From Clostridiales bacterium (GTDB taxonomy: Bacteria; Bacillota; Clostridia; Christensenellales; Borkfalkiaceae), in NCBI GenBank assembly GCA_003523255.1, contig DPGH01000004.1, positions 385-64,384 of the forward strand: 64,000 nucleotides of DNA, in the 5' to 3' direction. The notes under the pieces were generated by a model, which was not told the DNA's origin, did not search any database, and saw only the letters and a list, made by a program, of their open reading frames with translations. The position numbers and the translations under genes are program-made. Shown here piece by piece: positions 57,669 to 64,000 of the stretch (position 1 is the stretch's first letter; every line of letters begins with the position of its first letter).

Positions 57669-59945
57669 CTATCTGCCGAATTTTTTATAAAGCAGCGCGA
57701 GCATGTCCTCTTTACTCTCCGCTTCACTCTTTTTTCTTTCCGCAAACTTTCTGCCAGACTTTCTCTCGCGGTCGGTTTTTTGATTTGCGCCGCCTATTCC
57801 GTGCGGATTTTCGGTCGTTTTCATCGTAAGCGAAATTTTCTTTTTAACGGGGTCTACGCCAAGAACTTTGACTTTAACCGTATCGCCGACTTTAAGCACG
57901 TCCGACGGGTGCTTTATAAAATTATCCGAAATCTGCGATATATGAACTAATCCGTCCTGATGTACGCCTATATCCACGAACACGCCGAAGTCGATAACGT
58001 TTCTTACCGTGCCGGTTATCTCCATACCCTCTTTCAGGTCGTTTAAGTCCATCAAATCGCTTCTTAAAACGGGCTTCGGCAACGAATCCCTTATGTCGCG
58101 ACCGGGTTTTAACAGTTCGCCGACGACGTCGTTTAACGTGGGCGCGCCTATCCCGCACTCCGCGGCGATTTTTTCCGTTCCCGATTTATTCAGTCTGTCC
58201 CTTATATCCGTAATTTTGCCCTGCTCCACGTCGGAAAGAGTATATCCGAGAAGCGAAAGCATCTTTTCGACCGCTTCGTAATTTTCGGGGTGAACCGCCG
58301 TATTGTCGAGTACGAAGCCGCCGTGTATTCTCAAAAAGCCCGCACATTGCGTAAACGCCTTTTCACCGAGTTTTTTAACCTTTAAAAGGTCTTTTCTCGT
58401 CTTGAACGGTTCGGTTTTTCTGTATTCCGCTATGTTTTTGGCAATACCTGCGTTAAGTCCCGCCACGTAAGACAAAAGGCTCGGCGAGGCGGTGTTTAAG
58501 TCTACGCCTACGCTGTTTACGCAGTCCTCTACGACGCCGCCGAGAACCTCTTCTAACCGATTTTCGGGCATATCGTGCTGGTACTGCCCCACGCCTATGC
58601 TTTTAACGTCGATTTTTATAAGTTCCGCAAGCGGGTCCAAAAGACGGCGCGCTATGCTTACCGCGCTTCTTTGCGTTACGTCAAAATCGGGGAACTCTTC
58701 CGCGCCGAGTTTGCTTGCCGAATACACCGAAGCACCCGCTTCGTTTACGACCGCGTAAGAAAGGTCCTTTCCGCTCGACTTTATAAGGTCGGCAACAAAA
58801 ATTTCGGACTCTTTGCTCGCGGTGCCGTTGCCTATCGAAATTACGTTTACTTTATATTTTTCAATAAGGGCGAGAAGTTTCGCTTTCGCCTCTTCGGTCT
58901 TGTTTTGCGGCGGCGTGGGGTAAACGACGGTCGTTGCGAGAACGTTTCCGTTTTCGTCTATAACGGCGATTTTACAACCCGTTCTGTACGCGGGGTCGAG
59001 CCCCATTATCACTCTGCCTTTAAGCGGCGGTTGAAGCAATAGCGGGCGAAGATTTACCTCGAACATCTTTATCGCCTGTTCGCTCGCTCTCTCGGTAAGT
59101 TCGTTCCTTACTTCTCTTTCGACCGACGGGAATATCAACCTTGAAAAAGCGTCTTCCGCGGCGGCGGCGACTATTGCCGCGCTCTCGCCCGAGCCTTTTA
59201 CGTATACGGACTTAATCGCGTTTATAAACGCCTCTTCGTCGCATTTTACGTTGACTTTAAGACATTCTTCTTTTTCGCCGCGGTTTATCGCAAGCACGCG
59301 GTGCGACGGAATTTTAGAAACGCGCTCGGAGTAATCGGCGTACATATCGTACGTTTTGGCGTTTTCGCCTTCTAAAAGTTTGCACACGATTTCGCCCGTT
59401 TCGGTAAGCTTTTTTCTTATGGTTTTGCGCAGTTCCGCATCGTCCGATATTCGCTCCGCGATTATGTCCGACGCGCCGGCAATCGCTTCTTCCGCGCTCT
59501 TTACGCCCTTTTCTTCCGAAACGTATTTTGCGGCTTCGCTTTTCACGCCGTCGTTAAAAGAAAGTATAAAGTCCGCAAGCGGAGTTAAGCCCTTTGCCGC
59601 GGCAACGGAAGCGCGCGTTTTTCTCTTTTGCTTAAACGGGCGATATACGTCCTCCGCCTCGGTCATCGTTTCGGCTGAAGCGAGCGACACGGCGATTTCG
59701 TCGGTCATTTTGCCTTGCTCGGTTATCGCGTCGGCAATTTCCTGTTTTCTCTTATCGAGATTTTTAAGATATTTAAGCCTGTCCGCAAACTCGCGCAGTT
59801 TCTGGTCGTCGCAACTGCCGGTCATTTCTTTTCTGTACCGCGCTATAAACGGTATGGTGTTGTCTTCTTCTATAAGTTTGATTATGTTAGCCGAATATTC
59901 GGGCTTGATGTCGAATTCTTTTCCGAGTTTTAACGAGTAGTCCAT
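57669..59945 (-). CDS. tex: Tex-family RNA-binding transcription accessory protein
   Basis: 758 residues. Helical N-terminal part (FIARYRKEMTGSCDDQKLRE), YqgF-like RNase H fold (VIMGLDPAYRTGCKIAVIDE), helix-hairpin-helix pair (NTASPSLLSYVAGLNAGIAK, LLKVKKLGEKAFTQCAGFL), and C-terminal S1 domain (MEITGTVRNVIDFGVFVDIG, HQDGLVHISQ). The S1 domain binds RNA; in bacteria Tex influences transcription and stress survival. It follows rarA by 9 bp. The basic tail rich in Lys/Arg is family-typical. Confidence 0.96.
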   Translation of the reverse strand: MDYSLKLGKEFDIKPEYSANIIKLIEEDNTIPFIARYRKEMTGSCDDQKLREFADRLKYLKNLDKRKQEIADAITEQGKMTDEIAVSLASAETMTEAEDVYRPFKQKRKTRASVAAAKGLTPLADFILSFNDGVKSEAAKYVSEEKGVKSAEEAIAGASDIIAERISDDAELRKTIRKKLTETGEIVCKLLEGENAKTYDMYADYSERVSKIPSHRVLAINRGEKEECLKVNVKCDEEAFINAIKSVYVKGSGESAAIVAAAAEDAFSRLIFPSVEREVRNELTERASEQAIKMFEVNLRPLLLQPPLKGRVIMGLDPAYRTGCKIAVIDENGNVLATTVVYPTPPQNKTEEAKAKLLALIEKYKVNVISIGNGTASKESEIFVADLIKSSGKDLSYAVVNEAGASVYSASKLGAEEFPDFDVTQRSAVSIARRLLDPLAELIKIDVKSIGVGQYQHDMPENRLEEVLGGVVEDCVNSVGVDLNTASPSLLSYVAGLNAGIAKNIAEYRKTEPFKTRKDLLKVKKLGEKAFTQCAGFLRIHGGFVLDNTAVHPENYEAVEKMLSLLGYTLSDVEQGKITDIRDRLNKSGTEKIAAECGIGAPTLNDVVGELLKPGRDIRDSLPKPVLRSDLMDLNDLKEGMEITGTVRNVIDFGVFVDIGVHQDGLVHISQISDNFIKHPSDVLKVGDTVKVKVLGVDPVKKKISLTMKTTENPHGIGGANQKTDRERKSGRKFAERKKSEAESKEDMLALLYKKFGR

Positions 59946-59954
59946 TTTAATTAC

Positions 59955-61262
59955 CTAATTTTTCTTTCCTTTTCTTTTTCTTATTTCTTTAATCGTTTTT
60001 TCGTATCCGTGGTCCGACGGAACGTAATACACCCTGTCTTTTAGCGAATCGGGTAAATACTGCTGTTCGACGTATCCGCCGTAATCGTGCGGATACTTAT
60101 ACCTCGAAGCGGCGATTTTGTCTTCCTTTGCGCCGTATACGGCGTTTTTAACCCAGCCGGGCACGTTGTCGTCTCTTACGTTTACCGCGTCCGCCGCGGC
60201 GGAATCCATCGCAACGACGACCGAATTAGACTTTTCCGCTTCGCACACGTAAATTATCGCTTCGCTAAGCGGTAAAAGCCCTTCGGGCAATCCCATCTTT
60301 TCAAAAGCGAGGTAGGCGTTCGTCGCAACGACCATCGCCATCGGGTCGCAAACCCCTACGTCCTCTGCGGAGTGAGCTATAACCCGCCTTGCGATAAGCA
60401 ACGGGTCGCAACCGCCTTTAACCAGCCGTTGCATATAGTACAGCGCGGCGTTTGCGTCGCTCCCCCTGAGGCTTTTACAAAAAGCCGAAAGCATATCGTA
60501 ATAGGCTTGTTCGTCAAAAGACAACGCTTTTTGCTGAATAGACTCTTCCGCGTCTTTAAGCGTTACGTTTATCACGCCGTTTTCGTCTGCTTCGGTGGTA
60601 AGCGCGGCGAGTTCCAGCGCGTTGTAAGCAACGCGTAAATCCCCCGCGGCAACACGCGCGATGTGGCAAAGCGCGGCGTCTTCTACGTTAAGATTTAAAT
60701 TGCCGAGCCCGCGTTCTTTATCCCGCAAGGCTTTTACGAGCGCGCCCTTTATGTCGTCTTCCGTCAAGCGTTTAAGTTCAAACACCCTGCACCGCGAAAC
60801 GATAGCGGGCGTCATCGAAGCGAAAGGGTTCTCCGTCGTGGAGCCTATAAAAATAATATCTCCGCGCTCTATCGCGGGTAAAAGGCTGTCGCTTTGCGTT
60901 TTGCTGAATCTATGGCATTCGTCAAGGAGCAAATAGGTCTTTTTACCGTAAAGCCGCAGGTTTTCGCGCGCTTCGTCGATAACCTTTTTAACGTCCGCCA
61001 CGCTCGAAGACACGGCGTTTAACTTAACGAAGTTTCCGCTCGTAGACAGCGCGATAACGTTGGCTAGCGTGGTTTTGCCGCACCCGGGCGGTCCCCAGAA
61101 TATACAACTGCCCAGCCTGTCGAGTTTAATCGCCCGGCGCAAAAGACCCGTTTCCGACACGATATGGGTTTGCCCTATAAATTCGGAGAGGTTTCTCGCG
61201 CGCATTCTTTCGGCAAGCGGAACGGCTACGTTTTTGGTTTCGGAATAATCGAATAAATCCAT
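59955..61262 (-). CDS. rarA: Replication-associated recombination protein A (MgsA/RarA)
   Basis: 435-residue AAA+ ATPase. Walker A IFWGPPGCGKTTLANVIA, Walker B YLLLDECHRFSKTQSD, sensor FIGSTTENPF, C-terminal tetramerisation region (CDPLLIARRVIAHSAEDVGV, YKYPHDYGGYVEQQYLPD). Acts at stalled forks. The ATG at 61262 lies exactly 6 bp behind a sigma-A -10 box and no SD exists, so the mRNA is predicted to be leaderless. Confidence 0.96.
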   Translation of the reverse strand: MDLFDYSETKNVAVPLAERMRARNLSEFIGQTHIVSETGLLRRAIKLDRLGSCIFWGPPGCGKTTLANVIALSTSGNFVKLNAVSSSVADVKKVIDEARENLRLYGKKTYLLLDECHRFSKTQSDSLLPAIERGDIIFIGSTTENPFASMTPAIVSRCRVFELKRLTEDDIKGALVKALRDKERGLGNLNLNVEDAALCHIARVAAGDLRVAYNALELAALTTEADENGVINVTLKDAEESIQQKALSFDEQAYYDMLSAFCKSLRGSDANAALYYMQRLVKGGCDPLLIARRVIAHSAEDVGVCDPMAMVVATNAYLAFEKMGLPEGLLPLSEAIIYVCEAEKSNSVVVAMDSAAADAVNVRDDNVPGWVKNAVYGAKEDKIAASRYKYPHDYGGYVEQQYLPDSLKDRVYYVPSDHGYEKTIKEIRKRKGKKN

Positions 61263-61268
61263 ATAAAT

Positions 61269-61297
61269 ATTGTAACATAATCCATATTTTTTTTCAA
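61269..61297 (-). promoter_or_regulatory. Sigma-A promoter giving a leaderless rarA mRNA
   Basis: Minus strand TTGAAA (61297-61292), 17-bp spacer, TACAAT (61274-61269), ATTTAT, then ATG at 61262. Transcription should start at the A of the start codon. Confidence 0.75.
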
Positions 61298-61316
61298 GCC
61301 GTAATATTATATTTAT

Positions 61317-62297
61317 ATGGATAAAAAAATCGGAACGGCAAAAGAATATGCGATTTTTTTCGCGCTGATACTTTTTGCCGCCGCGTTTTCGTTTGCCGCA
61401 GGACTTTCCTCCGGCGTTACAGACGGGCTTAAACTTTTTGCCGCGTGCGTGCTCCCTTCGGTTTTTCCGTACGTTTTCGTTACCTCGGTTATTTCTTCGC
61501 TTAAAGTTACGGGCAAAATCTGCAACAAACTTTCCCCGCCGATGAAAAGGTTTTTTAACCTCGGCGGGGTAACCGGTTACGCGTTTTTCATGAGCGTGCT
61601 TGCGGGCTACCCCATGGGCGCGAAAATCGTTTCGGACATGCGCCGGGGCGAACTTTTATCGCCTGCGGAAAGCGTCAGGGCGGCGGTGCTTTGCTCGACT
61701 TCTTCTCCCATGTTTTTAATTGCGAGCGTAGGCGGGGTTATGTTTAACGATACGCGCTTCGGTGCGCTTTTGCTCGCGTGTAATTTTTCGGGTGCGGTGA
61801 TTACGGGGTTTTTATTCTCTTTTTATAAGCGAAAAGAGCCGCTTGCCAAAGGCGGTGAAACGGCAAATTACGCGGCGGACGACGTTTTCGGCGAAAGCGT
61901 TAATTCCGCAATAAACTCCTCTTTGTTCGTCGGCGGAGTGATTACCCTTTTTTACGTTTTTATCGAAACGCTTATAAGGTTTAAAATACTCGCCCCGCTT
62001 ACGGCGGCAACGAGCAAAATTTTCAATTCGGAAACGCTCGGTTGCGGGCTGATTTACGGATTGATAGAATATACGCGCGGACTTAAAACCGTTTCATCCG
62101 CCGGTATATCTTTTTTATCGCTACCCGTTTCGGCGTTTATATGCGGGTTCGGCGGATTGTCCGTTTTAATGCAATCGGTTACGTTTTTAAAAAAGGCAAA
62201 AATAAAAACCGCGCCGTTTATACTCGGTAAACTGCTTTGCGCGGTTTTGAATTTCGTTTTGGGAATCGTTTTTGCGTTTATCTTTTATCGCGCATAG
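61317..62297 (+). CDS. ylbJ: Sporulation integral membrane protein YlbJ-like
   Basis: 326 residues with about eight hydrophobic segments. Nucleoside-recognition (Gate) type sequence in the YlbJ pattern: GLKLFAACVLPSVFPYVFVT, SVLAGYPMGAKIVSDMRRGE, VLCSTSSPMFLIASVGGVMF, CGFGGLSVLMQS. In Bacillus, ylbJ is sigma-E-controlled and needed for spore cortex formation. No SD is present. A CCATATTT box at 61282-61289 and AATATTAT at 61303-61310 loosely resemble a sigma-E promoter, with the start only 6 bp behind. Its 3' end overlaps the convergent rsmD-coaD gene by 20 bp. Confidence 0.85.
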   Translation: MDKKIGTAKEYAIFFALILFAAAFSFAAGLSSGVTDGLKLFAACVLPSVFPYVFVTSVISSLKVTGKICNKLSPPMKRFFNLGGVTGYAFFMSVLAGYPMGAKIVSDMRRGELLSPAESVRAAVLCSTSSPMFLIASVGGVMFNDTRFGALLLACNFSGAVITGFLFSFYKRKEPLAKGGETANYAADDVFGESVNSAINSSLFVGGVITLFYVFIETLIRFKILAPLTAATSKIFNSETLGCGLIYGLIEYTRGLKTVSSAGISFLSLPVSAFICGFGGLSVLMQSVTFLKKAKIKTAPFILGKLLCAVLNFVLGIVFAFIFYRA

Positions 62298-63300
62298 CGG
62301 CGGTAATTAACTCAAAGGCTTCATCGGGAACGAGCCCTTTCACGCTTTTACCTTCGGTTAAGCGTTTTCTCACTTCGCTTGCGCTTACGTTTTTGTATTC
62401 TTTTTCCGCTTTTACGTACTCGGTTTTTATCAGCGGGTAAAGTTTAAGATTTTGCTTCTCGTAAACGCTTTCGTATGCGGCGTCGGCAGAGTTCCTTATG
62501 CCGCGAACGTAATAATACGCGCCCTCTTTAATCAAAAAATCATAATATTCCTCGGTATAATCGGAATATCTTACGATTTTAACGCGGCTTTCGCCCTTTA
62601 ACGCGGCGCGTAAAAATTTTTCTCTTTCCGCTATATCGAACAGCGGGTTTTTATCGGCGTTTTCGCCTATCGTTACAATGACTTTTTCAAAGCGATTAAG
62701 ACATTCTTTTATAATGCGGATATGCCCGTTCGTTACCGGATCGAAAGTGCCGGCGAACACGCACGCCGCGCGTTTACGCTTAAAAAAGTACAGATGCGCC
62801 CTGCCGTATCTCTTTTTTTTAACGAGCGCAAGTCCATCAACTTCCGGTTCGTAATCTTTTTCGTCCTCGTAAATAATCGTGCCGCCGTCGTTTAAAATCC
62901 CGCTTGCCGCGTTTACCGCGGCAAGACCCGCGCCCGCGGCGTAAGGCGGGTCTATAAATATATAGTCGAACTTTTCCGTCGATTGAGAAACGTATTTAAT
63001 CGCATCGCAAAAAACCGTTTCCATACCGTCGTTTATTTTAAGCGCGGCAAGATTTTTTTGTATGAGTTTTACGCTTTCCCTCGAATTGTCGCATAAAACC
63101 GCGCGCGACGCCCCGCGAGAAAACGCGTCTATACCGACCGCGCCCGTCCCCGCGAACATATCGAGAAAACTTTTGCCGACGATTTCGTCTCCTATCGAAT
63201 TGAAGAGCCCTTCTTTAAGCATGTCGGAAGTAGGTCTGACGCCTATTCCCTCGAATTCGGCGAGTTTGCGCCCGCCGTAGATTCCGCCGGTTATTCTCAC
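62278..63300 (-). CDS. rsmD-coaD: Fused 16S rRNA (guanine966-N2)-methyltransferase RsmD and phosphopantetheine adenylyltransferase CoaD
   Basis: One open frame of 340 residues. RsmD (1 to about 174): MRITGGIYGGRKL, VRPTSDMLKEGLFNSIG, SAM loop LDMFAGTGAVGIDA, catalytic FIDPPY (117-120). CoaD (about 176-340): VFAGTFDPVTNGHIRII with the nucleotidyltransferase motif TNGH (190-193), YYVRGIRNSADAAYE, VSASEVRKRL. Both enzymes are complete and joined by a few basic residues (FFKRKRAA). In most Bacillota rsmD and coaD are adjacent separate genes; here no stop and no CoaD start codon exists at the junction. RsmD modifies 16S rRNA; CoaD makes dephospho-CoA. The start overlaps the upstream gene by 4 bp. 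Confidence 0.93.
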   Translation of the reverse strand: MRITGGIYGGRKLAEFEGIGVRPTSDMLKEGLFNSIGDEIVGKSFLDMFAGTGAVGIDAFSRGASRAVLCDNSRESVKLIQKNLAALKINDGMETVFCDAIKYVSQSTEKFDYIFIDPPYAAGAGLAAVNAASGILNDGGTIIYEDEKDYEPEVDGLALVKKKRYGRAHLYFFKRKRAACVFAGTFDPVTNGHIRIIKECLNRFEKVIVTIGENADKNPLFDIAEREKFLRAALKGESRVKIVRYSDYTEEYYDFLIKEGAYYYVRGIRNSADAAYESVYEKQNLKLYPLIKTEYVKAEKEYKNVSASEVRKRLTEGKSVKGLVPDEAFELITAAMRDKR

Positions 63301-63929
63301 TTAGACCTCCTGACGGGGCGAGTATCGTCATCCGCACGTTCGCCGTAGATGGCGTTATGCTTTTCTTCGAGTTCGTCTTGCTGACGTTGAATTTTTTTAG
63401 CGCCGAGCATATACGGAACTCCGGTCAGGGTCATAAACACGGGTATCGCTATCAGCGTATAATAATACGCGTACACCGATACGGTACTGCCGCCCGCGCT
63501 GAAAAATATAAACACTATAAGATACAGCATGCTTGCCGCGGCACCCGCGCCGCGAGCCGTTTCGCCGACGGTTAAAATAAGCACGGTATGCACCGCAAGC
63601 AGTATTACGAGCGGCACGCATACGAGCGCGCCCGCAACGAACCCTTTCCATGTAGCGTATTCTTCTTTAACTTTTAAGGGTCTGTCCTCTCCGGTCAAAA
63701 CGATTTGCCGCCTTTCCATATCGTTTGCGAGCCGTACTTTAAGGGCGGTTTGTCCTTCGCCGTAAAAAACGCCCGCGATTATAACCGCAAACAGTATAAA
63801 AGCACCCGCCGCCGCAACGTACCGTAACCACAAAAGGTTTTCGGGTATCATTAAAACGGACAAACATATCACGAGCATAAACACGAGATATATAAAAGGT
63901 ATTATTGTGAGTTTAAGCAAATATTTCAT
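63297..63929 (-). CDS. Membrane protein of unknown function
   Basis: 210 residues with about five transmembrane helices (residues about 6-28, 36-58, 93-117, 130-150, 155-175), a soluble stretch between helices 2 and 3 (DMERRQIVLTGEDRPLKVKE) and a charged C-terminal tail (KKIQRQQDELEEKHNAIYGE). Not recognised as a named family. Its stop overlaps the rsmD-coaD start (ATGA), so translation is coupled. SD GGGGA before the ATG at 63929. Confidence 0.7.
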   Translation of the reverse strand: MKYLLKLTIIPFIYLVFMLVICLSVLMIPENLLWLRYVAAAGAFILFAVIIAGVFYGEGQTALKVRLANDMERRQIVLTGEDRPLKVKEEYATWKGFVAGALVCVPLVILLAVHTVLILTVGETARGAGAAASMLYLIVFIFFSAGGSTVSVYAYYYTLIAIPVFMTLTGVPYMLGAKKIQRQQDELEEKHNAIYGERADDDTRPVRRSK

Positions 63930-63963
63930 AACTTGTCCCCTATGTTTTTCGCACCGATAGGCG

Positions 63964-63975
63964 CGTTACGTAACG
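63964..63975. promoter_or_regulatory. Palindrome upstream of the last gene
   Basis: Perfect 12-bp CGTTACGTAACG, 35 bp before the ATG at 63929. A possible operator, with no other support. Nothing else is visible in 63930-64000. Confidence 0.25.
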
Positions 63976-64000
63976 TATATTTTTTCCGCGCGCCGCGCCG

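Overview
The window looks like a chromosomal segment of a low-to-mid GC Bacillota, most likely a spore-forming member of the Clostridia. The evidence is the set of families: type III glutamine synthetase, RNase Y, a SigA-type sigma factor in a dgt-dnaG-rpoD-trmK-NIF3 order, RqcP, TrmK, YlbJ, a SpoIIQ-like M23 protein next to a YwmB-like protein, a BclA-like collagen protein and SpoIIIE/FtsK. Shine-Dalgarno sites are strong and many promoters match TTGACA-17-TATAAT. Most genes are on the minus strand. A more precise placement (an uncultured gut Clostridia lineage) is only an inference.

Layout. 1-7.4 kb: start of glnN; a stand-alone ATP-pyrophosphatase subunit of GMP synthase behind a perfect promoter; a BspA-type LRR lipoprotein; an M1-like metallopeptidase lipoprotein; the SpoIIQ-like/YwmB-like pair; a diverged dehydroquinate-synthase-fold protein; HU. 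7.4-10.3 kb: an ECF sigma factor, its RsgI-like anti-sigma and a lipoprotein, with a shared promoter motif before the sigma gene and the lipoprotein. 10.4-22.9 kb: tuf, fusA, rpsG, rpsL, rpoC and rpoB (no rplJL next to rpoB). 23.0-25.4 kb: rqcP, fused ispDF and a polysaccharide deacetylase. 25.5-34.6 kb: rny, then ftsK-rimO-pgsA-cinA-recA. 34.7-46.5 kb: dgt-dnaG-rpoD-trmK-NIF3-zinc-ribbon, then uvrB-uvrA preceded by two small winged-helix-like membrane proteins. 46.6-50.9 kb: a foldable element and a collagen-like spore-surface gene, a COG2426-patatin-MBL operon, and ttcA. 51.0-52.6 kb: an AT-rich cassette bounded by imperfect 40-bp inverted repeats, holding a structured RNA with its own promoter and terminator plus two small membrane proteins. 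52.6-64 kb: lepA-hemW, GDPD, Fe-ADH, rarA-tex, ylbJ, a fused rsmD-coaD gene and a membrane protein.

Most of the window is housekeeping: transcription, translation, DNA repair and replication, isoprenoids, CoA, phospholipid. The most unusual points are the AT-rich cassette with its structured RNA, the RsmD-CoaD fusion, the amidotransferase-less GMP synthase, several probably leaderless genes, divergent promoters that share one -10 palindrome, and a dispersed repeat that also sits between rpsL and rpsG. No tRNA, rRNA, CRISPR array, transposase or integrase was recognised. All structures and alignments were made by eye.
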